A DNA stretch of 42,180 bases from an uncultured Clostridia bacterium (lineage in GTDB: Bacteria; Bacillota_A; Clostridia; Christensenellales; Borkfalkiaceae), in assembly GCA_934292955.1 (NCBI GenBank), contig CAKQXZ010000013.1:1-42180 (forward strand). The letters run 5' to 3'. This document shows, one piece after another, positions 6,749 through 16,045 of this stretch. The position numbers and the translations under genes were made by a program. The notes beneath the pieces were generated by a model that did not search any database, had not been told where the DNA came from, and saw nothing but the letters and a program-made list of their open reading frames with translations. The first letter of the stretch is position 1; each line of letters begins with the position of its first letter.

Positions 6749-9385
6749 TTAATTCTCGTACTCTTCGATGGAAGCAAGAAGTTTTGCTTTTATTTCGTTG
6801 TTGGCGGCGAGTTTTTCGCGCTCTTTATCGACAACCGCTTTGGGCGCTTTTGCGGCAAACCCGGGGTTGTTGAGTTTGTTGGAAGAGAACGCTATTTCGC
6901 TTTCGATTTTTTCGAGTTCGGTTTTAAGACGGGCAAGTTCTTTTTCTACGTCGACAAGTTCGCCGAGCGGAACGTAAATTTCAAACCCCGCAAGCACGCA
7001 TGACAAAACTTTTTCTTTTATGTCGGCTTTGCTCTGAACGAAAGCAATCGTATTTACGCCGGCAAGTTTTTCGATATAAGAACTTGTGCGTTCGATAAGT
7101 TTCTTTTCTTCGGTGACGACGTACAGATCGACCTTTTTGGACATAGGAGCGTTAACCTGCGCGCGCAGATTTCTTAAGCCCTTGATGATAGCCATGACCG
7201 TTTCGGCGGCGGCTTTGTCTTTTCTGTAAGCGAACTTGGAGTTGTACTTGGGGTATTCCGCCACCATTATACTGCCCGTTACCTCCGGAATGTGCGTGTA
7301 AATTTCTTCGGTGATAAACGGAATTACGGGGTGCAGAAGTTTGAGCGACTGTTTAAGCACATAAACGAGTACGCTGACCGTGTCGTTTCTGAGTTTTTCG
7401 TTTTCGGAATACAGAGCGGGTTTTGAAAGTTCGATATACCAGTCGCAGAAATCATACCACAAAAAGTCGTGACAGACGGTTGCGGCAAGACCGATTTCGA
7501 ATTTTTCCATATTCATGGTGACCTGCTTTACCGTATCGTTAAGCCTTGAAATGATCCACTTGTCGGCTATAGACAGTTTGCAGTCGGATATATCTTTGAT
7601 TTCGGCGTTCTCTGCGTTCATGAGAACGAAACGGCTTGCATTCCACAACTTGTTGATAAAGTTGCGGGTGCCTTCGATCTTGTCGGTAGAAAAACGGGTG
7701 TCGTTACCGGCGGAAACGCCGTTTATGAGCGAGAATCTTAAAGTGTCGGCGCCGTATTTATCGATAATTTCGAGCGGATCGATGCCGTTGCCGAGCGATT
7801 TGCTCATTTTTCTGCCTTCGGCGTCGCGCACGATGCCGTGGATTAAAACGTCGCGGAAAGGGACTTTGCCCGTATGCTCTAACCCCGAGAAAATCATTCT
7901 TGCAACCCAGAAGAAGATAATGTCGTATGCGGTGATAAGAGTGTCGGTCGGATAGAAATAGGATAAATCGGGCGTATTATCGGGATAACCGAGCGTTGAG
8001 AACGGCCACAGCGCGGAAGAGAACCACGTATCGAGCACGTCTTCGTCCTGACGGAAAGAAGTGTGACCGCACTTGGGGCATTTATCGGGCATATGATCGG
8101 CTACGACAAGTTCGCCGCATTCTTCGCAGTAATACGCGGGAATACGATGTCCCCACCACAACTGACGGGAAATACACCAGTCGCGGATGTTCTCCATCCA
8201 GTTGTAATATACCTTTGTGAAACGCTTGGGCGTGAATTTGATACTCTTGTTTCTGACCGCTTCGATTGCGGGTTTTGCAAGCGTATCCATTTTGACGAAC
8301 CACTGCTTGGAAACGATAGGTTCGACCGTGGAATGGCAACGATAACAATGACCTACGTTGTGCGTGTGCGGTTCGATTTTTACGAGCGCGCCGCATTTTT
8401 CGAGATCTTCGACGATTACCTTTCTCGCTTCGTAGCGGTCAAGACCGCAGTACTTGCCTGCGTTTTCGTTCATGGTGCCGTCGTCGTTCATAACCCTGAT
8501 TACGGGCAGATTGTGGCGAAGACCGACTTCGAAGTCGTTAGGATCGTGAGCGGGGGTGATTTTTACAGCGCCCGTTCCGAACTGCATGTCCACATAATCG
8601 TCGGCAACGACGGGAATTTCTTTGTTAAGGAGCGGAAGAATAAGCGTTTTTCCGACGATAGCCGAATAACGTTTGTCTTTCGGATTTACCGCAACCGCCG
8701 TATCGCCGAGCATTGTTTCCGGTCTGGTGGTTGCGACAGTGACGTAACCGTCGCCGTCTTTGATTTTATAACGCAGATGCCAGAAGAAAGAGTTTTCGTC
8801 GGAATACTCGACTTCGGCGTCGGAAAGAGCGGTTTTACAGCAAGGACACCAGTTGATTATTCTCGATCCGCGATATATTAAACCCTTGTTGTAAAGTTTT
8901 ACGAAAACGAAGGTGACAGCCTTTGAGCAGCGTTCGTCCATAGTGAAGGATAAACGCGACCAGTCGCACGAAGCGCCCAGACTTTTGATCTGTGTTTCGA
9001 TACGATTGCCGTAGGTGTTTTTCCATGCCCACGCGCGTTCGAGAAAGCCTTCGCGACCGATTTCCTGCTTGGTTTTACCTTCTTCTTTTCTGATTTTTTC
9101 TACGATTTTGACTTCGGTCGCGATGGAGGCATGGTCGGTGCCGGGAAGCCATAACGCTTCATACCCCTGCATACGTTTGAAACGGATCATAGAATCCTGC
9201 AAGGTCATGTTCAGCGCGTGACCGATATGAAGCTGCCCCGTAATGTTGGGCGGCGGCATAACTATGGTGTAAGGAAGCTTTTTGCCGTCGGTATGCGGAT
9301 GCGCGGTGAAATATCCTTTGTTGAGCCAGTCTTCGTATATGCGACTTTCAAAGTCTTTGGGATCGTAATTTTTACTGAGTTCCAT
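6749..9385 (-). CDS. valS: Valyl-tRNA synthetase
   Basis: An 878-residue class Ia synthetase that charges tRNA-Val in the cytosol. In order: PPPNITGQLHIGHALN with HIGH at 53-56, the CP1 editing domain with TTRPETMLGDTAV (219-231), WCISRQLWWGHRIPAYYC (403-420) with a Cys pair and a second pair CPKC (436-439), GRKMSKSLGNGIDP with KMSKS at 526-530, an anticodon-binding domain, and the C-terminal coiled-coil arm (ELVDVEKELARLKTELEKIE) typical of ValRS. ATG 9385 follows AGGGCGA and gives the normal N-terminus; a 21-codon in-frame extension would cross the promoter and is rejected. No T-box fits in the roughly 30-nt leader, so constitutive expression is likely. Confidence 0.97.
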   Translation of the reverse strand: MELSKNYDPKDFESRIYEDWLNKGYFTAHPHTDGKKLPYTIVMPPPNITGQLHIGHALNMTLQDSMIRFKRMQGYEALWLPGTDHASIATEVKIVEKIRKEEGKTKQEIGREGFLERAWAWKNTYGNRIETQIKSLGASCDWSRLSFTMDERCSKAVTFVFVKLYNKGLIYRGSRIINWCPCCKTALSDAEVEYSDENSFFWHLRYKIKDGDGYVTVATTRPETMLGDTAVAVNPKDKRYSAIVGKTLILPLLNKEIPVVADDYVDMQFGTGAVKITPAHDPNDFEVGLRHNLPVIRVMNDDGTMNENAGKYCGLDRYEARKVIVEDLEKCGALVKIEPHTHNVGHCYRCHSTVEPIVSKQWFVKMDTLAKPAIEAVRNKSIKFTPKRFTKVYYNWMENIRDWCISRQLWWGHRIPAYYCEECGELVVADHMPDKCPKCGHTSFRQDEDVLDTWFSSALWPFSTLGYPDNTPDLSYFYPTDTLITAYDIIFFWVARMIFSGLEHTGKVPFRDVLIHGIVRDAEGRKMSKSLGNGIDPLEIIDKYGADTLRFSLINGVSAGNDTRFSTDKIEGTRNFINKLWNASRFVLMNAENAEIKDISDCKLSIADKWIISRLNDTVKQVTMNMEKFEIGLAATVCHDFLWYDFCDWYIELSKPALYSENEKLRNDTVSVLVYVLKQSLKLLHPVIPFITEEIYTHIPEVTGSIMVAEYPKYNSKFAYRKDKAAAETVMAIIKGLRNLRAQVNAPMSKKVDLYVVTEEKKLIERTSSYIEKLAGVNTIAFVQSKADIKEKVLSCVLAGFEIYVPLGELVDVEKELARLKTELEKIESEIAFSSNKLNNPGFAAKAPKAVVDKEREKLAANNEIKAKLLASIEEYEN

Positions 9386-9419
9386 AATATCGCCCTGTTT
9401 ATAATATGTTTTCCGACCT

Positions 9420-9448
9420 ATTATACAATTCCTGCGCGCGGTTGTCAA
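9420..9448 (-). promoter_or_regulatory. Consensus sigma-A promoter of valS
   Basis: Minus strand: TTGACA (9448-9443), 17-bp spacer, TATAAT (9425-9420). Both hexamers are perfect. Transcription should start near 9413. Confidence 0.9.
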
Positions 9449-9471
9449 TTATTTACTCCGCCGCATACGAT
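9442..9471 (+). promoter_or_regulatory. Possible divergent promoter for the ABC importer operon
   Basis: Plus strand: TTGTCA (9442-9447), 18-bp spacer, TACGAT (9466-9471). The -35 box is the reverse face of the valS -35 box, so the two promoters would be mutually exclusive or share a polymerase site. The -10 match is 4 of 6. Confidence 0.4.
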
Positions 9472-9500
9472 ATATTGTAATATTTTTAAGGTAAATTACT

Positions 9501-10505
9501 ATGGTTAAAAAAATAATCGTTTCAACTCTTTCGGCCGTTATGCTTGCGGTTATGCTTCTCGGTACGGGCTGCACGCCGAAAAACAATAAAACGGCGGTCA
9601 GAGTAAACGAAGTTACTCACTCGATTTTTTACGCGCCTATGTACGCCGCGATAGAGAAAGGTTTTTTTGCGGACGAAGGACTTGAAATCGAACTTACCAA
9701 CGGCGGCGGCGCGGATAAATCTATGACCGCACTGCTCTCGGACTCTGCGGATATAGGGCTAATGGGCCCCGAAGCCGCTATCTACGTTATTGCGGGCGGC
9801 AAACAGAATTGTCCGCAGGTTTTTGCTCAACTTACAAAGCGCGACGGATCGTTTTTGATTTCACGCAACCCGGAACCCGATTTTGACTGGAGCAATCTTT
9901 CAGGCAAAGAAGTGATTGCGGGCAGAAAAGGCGGCGTTCCCGCAATGACGCTCGAATATCTTCTGAACCAAAAAGGCTATACCGACGGAACAAACATTAC
10001 GCTTAATTTCGATATTCAGTTCAACCTTACAGCCGCCGCCTTCGAAGGCGGAACGGGCGACTACTGCACGCTGTTCGAACCGACCGCTTCGGAGTTTGAA
10101 AAAGCGGGAAAAGGTTACGTTGTGGCAAGCGTGGGAAAAGACTCGGGCGAAGTGCCGTATACCTGTTTTATGGCTCTTAAAAAGTACATCGATCAAAACA
10201 AAGAAACGGTGGAAAAATTCACCAAAGCCGTTTACCGCGCGATCGACTTTTTGCAAGATGCGTCTGAAGAAGAAATCGTCGCTTCGCTTAAAAATCAGTT
10301 CCCGGGGATCAGCGACGAAAGCATTGCCGTTTCGGTTAAAAGATACGTTGAAATAGACGCCTGGGTTAAACACCTTACGATGAAAGAAAGCGCGCTGAAT
10401 AACCTTTGCGATATTATGATAAATGCGGGCGAACTTGAAGCGCGCGTTGAATACGACAAAATTATACGCACCGATATATCAGACATGATTTGCGGCAAAA
10501 ATTAA
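9501..10505 (+). CDS. ABC importer substrate-binding lipoprotein (NMT1/SsuA-like)
   Basis: A 334-residue secreted lipoprotein. The signal peptide ends at LLGTGC, lipidated Cys 24. The mature part begins HSIFYAPMYAAIEKGFFADEGLEIEL, then ADIGLMGPEAAIYV, the pattern of the NMT1/THI5-like and SsuA/TauA binding proteins that capture sulfonates, nitrate, taurine or thiamine pyrimidine precursors outside the membrane. ATG 9501 has AAGG upstream. It is the first gene of binding protein, ATPase, permease. No thiamine riboswitch fits in the short leader, so the substrate cannot be named. Confidence 0.87.
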   Translation: MVKKIIVSTLSAVMLAVMLLGTGCTPKNNKTAVRVNEVTHSIFYAPMYAAIEKGFFADEGLEIELTNGGGADKSMTALLSDSADIGLMGPEAAIYVIAGGKQNCPQVFAQLTKRDGSFLISRNPEPDFDWSNLSGKEVIAGRKGGVPAMTLEYLLNQKGYTDGTNITLNFDIQFNLTAAAFEGGTGDYCTLFEPTASEFEKAGKGYVVASVGKDSGEVPYTCFMALKKYIDQNKETVEKFTKAVYRAIDFLQDASEEEIVASLKNQFPGISDESIAVSVKRYVEIDAWVKHLTMKESALNNLCDIMINAGELEARVEYDKIIRTDISDMICGKN

Positions 10506-10528
10506 GATTATAAGAGTAATTTTGAAAA

Positions 10529-10549
10529 TTTTTACGACAGACGTAAAAA
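10529..10549 (+). other. Stem-loop between importer genes
   Basis: TTTTTACG (10529-10536), 5-nt loop, CGTAAAAA (10542-10549). It lies in the 78-bp gap before the ATPase gene with no T-run after it, so it may be an mRNA processing or stability element that raises binding-protein expression, not a terminator. Confidence 0.5.
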
Positions 10550-10583
10550 CGTTTGCACTCTAAGACGAAAGGAGAAAGCACTA

Positions 10584-11342
10584 ATGAAAACTTTACTTGA
10601 AATAACAGATCTTTCACTTTTTTATCAGACGGCAAATGCGGAAATAAAGGCGATAGATTCGCTTAATCTTGGCGTTTACGAAGGCGAATTCGTTGCGATA
10701 ATCGGGCGTTCGGGGTGCGGAAAAACAAGCATACTTTCGGTTGTGGCGGGGCTTCTGCCCTATGAAGGCGACGTTAAAATTTTATCTAAAAAAGTAGACG
10801 CGCCTGGTAAAAACGTGGGATATATGCTGCAGCGCGACGAACTTTTCGATTGGCTTACGATTGAAGAAAACGTCTATCTGCCGCTTAAAATCAGGCGGCA
10901 AAAAAGGCGTGAGGACCTTATAAAAAACGTTGAAAAACTGACCGTGAAATACGGCTTGGGCGGGTTTATGAAATGCTATCCGAACGAACTTTCGGGCGGG
11001 ATGCGACAGCGCGCGGCGTTGATAAGAACGCTGGTATTAAACCCCGATCTGCTGCTTTTAGACGAGCCGTTTTCGGCACTCGATTATCAGACAAGGCTTG
11101 CCGTTTGCGACGACGTTTACTCGATTATAAAGAACGAAAAAAAGACCGCGCTGCTGGTTACGCACGACATCTCGGAAGCGATATCGGTTGCGGACAGAGT
11201 GGTCGTTTTGTCGGCTCGCCCCGCTAAAGTTTCGGTTATAAGAGAGATGCCGTTCGATAAAAAGCTTACTCCCCTTCACCGCCGCGAATGCCCCGAATTT
11301 TCTTCGGTGTTCGAACAACTCTGGAGGGATCTGAACAAATGA
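10584..11342 (+). CDS. ABC importer ATPase (SsuB/TauB/ThiZ-like)
   Basis: A 252-residue cytosolic nucleotide-binding subunit. Walker A is GRSGCGKTS (41-49), the Q-loop region LQRDELFDWLTIEENV follows, the signature is LSGGMRQR, and Walker B with D-loop is LLLLDEPFSALD; VTHDISEA carries the switch His. It is preceded by a strong ribosome site (GAAAGGAGAAAG). Its stop overlaps the permease start as ATGA. It energises import of the ligand bound by the upstream lipoprotein. Confidence 0.95.
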   Translation: MKTLLEITDLSLFYQTANAEIKAIDSLNLGVYEGEFVAIIGRSGCGKTSILSVVAGLLPYEGDVKILSKKVDAPGKNVGYMLQRDELFDWLTIEENVYLPLKIRRQKRREDLIKNVEKLTVKYGLGGFMKCYPNELSGGMRQRAALIRTLVLNPDLLLLDEPFSALDYQTRLAVCDDVYSIIKNEKKTALLVTHDISEAISVADRVVVLSARPAKVSVIREMPFDKKLTPLHRRECPEFSSVFEQLWRDLNK

Positions 11343-12163
11343 AAAAATCAACAAATAAAACCGCGGTTCCGCTCAGCCCGTCACGGCGGGAATACCTTAA
11401 AAGGCGCAAAAGAGATAAAGTCGTAGTGCTGTTTTTCAGAGTGTTCATTCTTTTGTTCTTTATCGGTTTGTGGGAACTGCTTGCGGCAACGGGCGTTATT
11501 GACTGCTTTATGTATTCAAGCCCGACGCGTATAATAAAAACTATAGGCGAACTGTACGAAAGCGGGCAACTGTTTTCGCACATATTCACTACTCTGTACG
11601 AAACGGTTGCGGGGTTTCTGATTGCGACGGCTGTCGGCTGCGCGATTTCGGTTGCGCTGTGGTGGTCCGAAAACGTGCGGAAAATTCTGGAGCCGTATAT
11701 CGTCGTACTTAACGCTTTGCCAAAAATCGCGCTGGGTCCCGTTATTATAATCGCTTTCGGCGCGGGTACGGGCGCAATAATTTTTATGACATTTTTAGTT
11801 ACCGTTATAGTAACTATAATAAATATGCTGAGCGGGTTTATGCAGACAGACGACGGCAAGATACTGCTGCTTAAATCGATGGGCGCGAACAAGTTGGATA
11901 TACTTATCAATCTGGTGCTGCCCGGCTCGCTTAAAGCGTTTGTTTCCGCACTGAAAGTCAACGTGGGGTTAAGCTGGATAGGCTCGATTATGGGCGAATA
12001 CGTCGTTTCTAAACAAGGAATAGGCTACCTTATCGTTTACGGCGGGCAGGTATTCAAACTTGACCTTGTTATGACCGGGACCGTACTGCTCTGCCTGCTT
12101 GCCGCCGCAATGTACGCGCTCGTTCTGCTATTCGAACGCCTGACGGTAAAAAGACGAAAGTAA
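11339..12163 (+). CDS. ABC importer permease (SsuC/TauC-like)
   Basis: A 274-residue inner-membrane subunit of the BPD_transp_1 type. A basic N-terminus (about 1-30) precedes about six hydrophobic segments. EPYIVVLNALPKIALGPV is the conserved coupling-helix region that contacts the ATPase. ATG 11339 overlaps the ATPase TGA by 4 bp and has GGAGGGAT upstream. The last 95 bp run antisense to the end of the convergent YkvI-like gene, and I see no terminator before that overlap. Confidence 0.93.
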   Translation: MKKSTNKTAVPLSPSRREYLKRRKRDKVVVLFFRVFILLFFIGLWELLAATGVIDCFMYSSPTRIIKTIGELYESGQLFSHIFTTLYETVAGFLIATAVGCAISVALWWSENVRKILEPYIVVLNALPKIALGPVIIIAFGAGTGAIIFMTFLVTVIVTIINMLSGFMQTDDGKILLLKSMGANKLDILINLVLPGSLKAFVSALKVNVGLSWIGSIMGEYVVSKQGIGYLIVYGGQVFKLDLVMTGTVLLCLLAAAMYALVLLFERLTVKRRK

Positions 12164-13142
12164 ACGCGTAGTAGACGATAGCAAGCACCCCGAGCAATGG
12201 GTAAATCTTTTCTACTATAACGAAAAAACCTAAACGCGACAGCGCGAGCGAAAGCAAGCATACGCCCGTCGTCCATAACATTTTGCGGCGTTTTACCACT
12301 CCCGTAAGCGGATATAAAGAACCTACAAGCGTTGTGATTATTCCCAGCGCGACGGTTACGCTTATAAGGTAGAACGCCGCTTTTCCGTTGCCTGCAACAT
12401 ATAAAACAGGAATTTCGCTTAAAACGCTTTCTTTGGGCAGCGCGCTTAAAAAATATGCCGCCGTGAACGCAAGCACAGCCGCAGTCAAAATCGACGTAAA
12501 GAACGGAAGGGCTATCTTTTTTATTCCGCGCACGGAATCGTTTTCGGCTTGCGATTGATCCCTTTTTACGTCGCTTAAAAGCGGCTGAGTCAATAAGACG
12601 TTCATTGCCGTGTATTTAAGAACGGCGATCGGCGAAAAACTTACGCTGTCTTTAAGGCTCATATGCCCTGTTATGCTTAAATCGCCGCCCGACGCGACGG
12701 CACGGAAGAATATGACGGCATAGACGACGGCAAGCATAACGGGAACAAGCACTGCGTTAAACGTTTCCAAGCCGCGCATACCTTTTTTGCAGACGATTAC
12801 CGATATTATAAGCAGCGAAATTGACCATACGGGGAAATCGCACCCTGCGCCGACGTCGCGGGCAAGACTTTCGGTTGCGCCGAGCATGGAAGCCACCGAC
12901 AGAATGTTAAGAAAAAGTATGGCTTTATCGCCTTTTTCAATCGCAAAAACTATCGATTGATCTTTGATTATGAGAATGAGAAATATGAGTGCGAAATACA
13001 GCAGAAAAAGAGCAAGAAAGATCAGGACAGGCGATTGTCCGTAAAAGAAAGTGAGAATTTCGCGCCCCGTTATAAAGCCCGCACCTATTACCGAACCTAT
13101 CAGCGCCGAAGCCGCTCCGAATATGCGTTTGATTTTTTTCAT
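12069..13142 (-). CDS. YkvI-like polytopic membrane protein
   Basis: A 357-residue protein with about ten hydrophobic segments, starting FGAASALIGSVIGAGFITGREILTFF. This glycine-rich first helix is characteristic of the YkvI family (COG3949), related to APC/SLC-type transporters; no substrate is established. The C-terminus ends in a basic tail (about 25 residues, Arg-rich) encoded by the strand opposite the importer permease, so it may be a late extension after loss of an earlier stop. ATG 13142 has no Shine-Dalgarno; TACACT and TATACT boxes lie immediately upstream, so a leaderless or very short leader is possible. Confidence 0.8.
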   Translation of the reverse strand: MKKIKRIFGAASALIGSVIGAGFITGREILTFFYGQSPVLIFLALFLLYFALIFLILIIKDQSIVFAIEKGDKAILFLNILSVASMLGATESLARDVGAGCDFPVWSISLLIISVIVCKKGMRGLETFNAVLVPVMLAVVYAVIFFRAVASGGDLSITGHMSLKDSVSFSPIAVLKYTAMNVLLTQPLLSDVKRDQSQAENDSVRGIKKIALPFFTSILTAAVLAFTAAYFLSALPKESVLSEIPVLYVAGNGKAAFYLISVTVALGIITTLVGSLYPLTGVVKRRKMLWTTGVCLLSLALSRLGFFVIVEKIYPLLGVLAIVYYAFTFVFLPSGVRIAERARTLRRQAGRAVRSRS

Positions 13143-13249
13143 AGTATAGTGTATTTTGGTTCGCGGGGTTTTAGACGAGTTTTTTCGGGGTTTTGCGGGA
13201 ATGCGGAGATTGTGAAGATTGATTGTGTTAAGATTTTACAGGTGCGGCG

Positions 13250-13695
13250 TTGGAGTGTTTCGTCCTCTTCCGTCGGCTGCGCCGACACCTTCTCCAAAGG
13301 GCGAAGGCGAAGATTGATTGTGAAAAGGTGCGTGTACGCCTGGATCCTTCGGGAGCCGAACAAGCGGGCGCGTCTCAGGTTGACGGGATATGTGGTTACC
13401 GCTGAAAAAATGCCGTACGGAAAAATTGGCGTTTTTGTCCGCATCCACCGCAAGCGGTCCCCCTTCTCCAAGGGGCGAAGGCAAGATTTGATTGTGTTAA
13501 GAATGCGGCTACGCCTGGATCCTTCGGGAGCCGAACAAGCAGGCACCTCTCAGGATGACCTAATATATGCCTGGCGGAGTGAAATAGATTGTACGGGTGA
13601 ATAGACTGATAGTCCTCTCTCGGCTTTTACTCGCAGGCTCGTAAAATCCACTCTCCCCGATTGGGGAAAGCGTAGTTTGATTGCGAAAAGAAATA
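13250..13695. repeat. Cluster of B-A-B-A dispersed repeats
   Basis: The gap 13143-13762 contains no credible gene. It holds B (about 13258-13322), A (13325-13385), B (13438-13500), A (13500-13560), then a diverged B-like unit (about 13630-13690, TCCCCGATTGGGGAAAGC with a TTTGATTGCG tail). A units carry TGGATCCTTCGGGAGCCGAA and TCTCAGG. Open frames through this DNA are by-products of the repeat. Confidence 0.85.
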
Positions 13696-13702
13696 AGGCA
13701 TG

Positions 13703-13735
13703 AAAAAATACCGACGGGACGTCGGTATTTTTTTA
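13703..13735 (-). terminator. Bidirectional-looking terminator after the lipoprotein gene
   Basis: ATACCGAC (13708-13715), loop GGGAC, GTCGGTAT (13721-13728), flanked by an A-run on the left and a T-run on the right. On the minus strand it closes the 13.8-20.4 kb operon. Confidence 0.88.
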
Positions 13736-13762
13736 TAGAGTTAAAGTTTGTTTTAGTTTTTT

Positions 13763-15943
13763 TCAGGCTTTTTTGATTGAATGAAAATCACCCAAAACCA
13801 AGCCGAGTTTGCCGGATTTACCCGGTGCGCCGAACAGCATATTGACATAACCGCCGTTATCGGAGAACATGGGAAGGGCTTTATATTCGTCGGCACTTGT
13901 TACCATTCCGCCACTTGCCGCGAGTGCGAGAGCAACCGTAAGCGGATAACCTTTTGTTGCTACGTCGGCATCTAAGGGGTTGAACGCCATAAGCGTGGTC
14001 ATATTCGAGCCGTAGAATACGGGCATGCCGGAAGTGGCGATAGTTGCGCCGCCGCCGATCGACGTATTCATAAACGCGTCGATATAGCCGCCGTCCATAT
14101 TAAATTCGTTTTTACCGAATTTGCCGTGACCTTTGGTAGCGTTTTCAAACAATCCGTCTGCGCTTTCGACGCTACCCGCTTTATAAATTGCAATAAGGTT
14201 GATTACGTTGGATTTATCCTGAGTGGTGACATAAGACATGCCGCCGAGATTGAACAGCTGATCCATTGCTACTATCTGGGAAGCATAACCGGTTGCCTTC
14301 ATCTGCTTGAACCAGCCTTCCTGACCGCTGACATAGGAATAAACTTCGGACTTTTCGTCGACGATAATGTCGCTCGTCCAACCGCCCTTGCCGTCTCTGC
14401 CGCTGTCGGTAGAATCGAAATGAGTGTGATCGGCAATGAATACGGGTCCGCCCGCTCTTGCGGTCGTGGATTCTTTAACTTCGATTATACCGCCCCACAG
14501 ATAGAAGATGCAGTTATAGTCGTCTTCGAAAATACATTTGTTTACGGTTACATGGTGACCTTCGCTTGTATGAGAAGAGAACGCGGTAATGTACCAGCAT
14601 TTGGCGATACAGTTGTTGATATCCGTCTTTGCGCCGTTGGACTCGATAAGGATTAGTCCGCCGGACTTGAAGTCTTTACCTTCGCCGCTGGTGTCGCCGT
14701 CGGTACGGTTGATATTGCCGAGCATGTTGAAGTTGTTCATTTCGAACGCTTCGGTATCGGAACTGCCGTTTTGCTGCGCATTGCCGAGAACATAGAACAT
14801 TTTTGCGTGCGCTACGATTTCGTCGGACGGTTTAACGTCAGCACTTCTGCCTTCGGCGAGTATTTTGGGAAGCGATTCGGCATTAAGAGTAAAATAGTTA
14901 CCTTCGATAGCGAACGTGCCGTTGCTACCGAGATTTCTATAATACATGTAGGTATAGTCTTTAAGTGAACCGACTATGTTTTTTCCCGCGACTTCGCTTT
15001 CCGTCCAGAAGTACTCGGCAGGAAGATTTTCGGTGGTAACGGTTATGTTTGTCTGAATTGCAAGACCTTTTACCGTGGTAACGTCAACGGTAATACCCTT
15101 CGATTTTCTGAATTCGTTCATGGCTTTACCATGATCGTAACTGTCACCGGTATTCGTTTCGAAACGATTTTCCATAACGGTAAGCTCGTCGGCGTTATAT
15201 ACGTTGTAATATCCGTCTTTTACGGTTACGTTAAAAGATACGGTATATTTGCCTACGTTTTCGAGCTGTTTTTCGGTAAGCTCTGCGGGACGAACGCTGA
15301 TTCTGAAAGTTTTGTCGGCAGCGTCGGCGGTAAATATGAAGGACGATTTCTGACCGTCGTAAGCGTAATACTTAGCGGGATTGTCTATAGCCTGTTCCGC
15401 TCCGTTAACAACCAAAGATACTTCGGAAACGAATTCGAGATCGCCGCTCTTATCGAACTTGACCATATTGTCGTCAGCATCGAAAGCGGTTACTGCGGGA
15501 ACAAACAAAAATTCGTTTACGTTACCGACATAGTAAGGCGCAGTTTTATCTTTGAAATCAGTATCTTTTACCGAAAGATAAGCAGTTGCAAACGCGGGAA
15601 GTTCGACTATATCCATTTCGTAGTGATTTTCTACGTTAACGGTGGTTTCGCAAGTAAAGCCTTTGTATTTTATGGTTACTTTTACGTTTTCCGCTTCTAC
15701 GGTGTTGTCGAATTCCACGGTAAAATCGGCGGCGTTGTACGCGACTTCTTTTTCGGTATCGTCGTCGTAGGCAACTTTGATTTTAAGCGAAGAATAATCG
15801 GGCGTTTGCTTAACGGAAACCGTTTCGGGCATACCGGAAAGATAGGTTATTCCGGTAATTTTCGCTTCGCTTTTGCAAGCAACAAAGGCACAAAGCGAAA
15901 GGGCGGATAATACCGCAAGTAAAATCGCTGTAATTTTTTTCAT
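13763..15943 (-). CDS. Large surface lipoprotein with Ig-like and beta-helix regions
   Basis: A 726-residue predicted lipoprotein. The signal peptide ends with Cys 23 (CAFVAC). Residues about 28-105 resemble a bacterial Ig-like fold (GITYLSGMPETVSVKQ, then a YDDDTEKEV strand pattern). Residues about 330-690 alternate short hydrophobic strands with Asn/Gly turns (FEMNNFNMLGNINR, DINNCIAKCWYI, VTVNKCIFEDDYNCIFYLWGG), as in right-handed parallel beta-helices. No catalytic signature was recognised. A strong ribosome site (AGGAGAAGC) precedes ATG 15943. It is the last gene after the exporter genes, 102 bp from the previous one, so it may have its own promoter. Role unknown; an adhesin, carbohydrate-binding protein or exporter partner are options. 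Confidence 0.72.
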   Translation of the reverse strand: MKKITAILLAVLSALSLCAFVACKSEAKITGITYLSGMPETVSVKQTPDYSSLKIKVAYDDDTEKEVAYNAADFTVEFDNTVEAENVKVTIKYKGFTCETTVNVENHYEMDIVELPAFATAYLSVKDTDFKDKTAPYYVGNVNEFLFVPAVTAFDADDNMVKFDKSGDLEFVSEVSLVVNGAEQAIDNPAKYYAYDGQKSSFIFTADAADKTFRISVRPAELTEKQLENVGKYTVSFNVTVKDGYYNVYNADELTVMENRFETNTGDSYDHGKAMNEFRKSKGITVDVTTVKGLAIQTNITVTTENLPAEYFWTESEVAGKNIVGSLKDYTYMYYRNLGSNGTFAIEGNYFTLNAESLPKILAEGRSADVKPSDEIVAHAKMFYVLGNAQQNGSSDTEAFEMNNFNMLGNINRTDGDTSGEGKDFKSGGLILIESNGAKTDINNCIAKCWYITAFSSHTSEGHHVTVNKCIFEDDYNCIFYLWGGIIEVKESTTARAGGPVFIADHTHFDSTDSGRDGKGGWTSDIIVDEKSEVYSYVSGQEGWFKQMKATGYASQIVAMDQLFNLGGMSYVTTQDKSNVINLIAIYKAGSVESADGLFENATKGHGKFGKNEFNMDGGYIDAFMNTSIGGGATIATSGMPVFYGSNMTTLMAFNPLDADVATKGYPLTVALALAASGGMVTSADEYKALPMFSDNGGYVNMLFGAPGKSGKLGLVLGDFHSIKKA

Positions 15944-16045
15944 ACTGCTTCTCCTGTTATATATTTTAATTTTTTACTTGTTGAGGAAATGTAGTCAGTA
16001 AAGGGCTACTTGTCGAAACACAGTAGTTAAGTAAAAGGTCGACGC

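Noticed and set aside
9386..9500. T-box for valS or thiamine riboswitch for the importer
   Set aside because: The 115-bp gap is filled by two promoters and is too short for either element.
13157..13604. Open frames within the 13.2-13.6 kb gap
   Set aside because: They consist of repeat units A and B; the same Arg/Gly-rich peptides recur wherever the repeats do.
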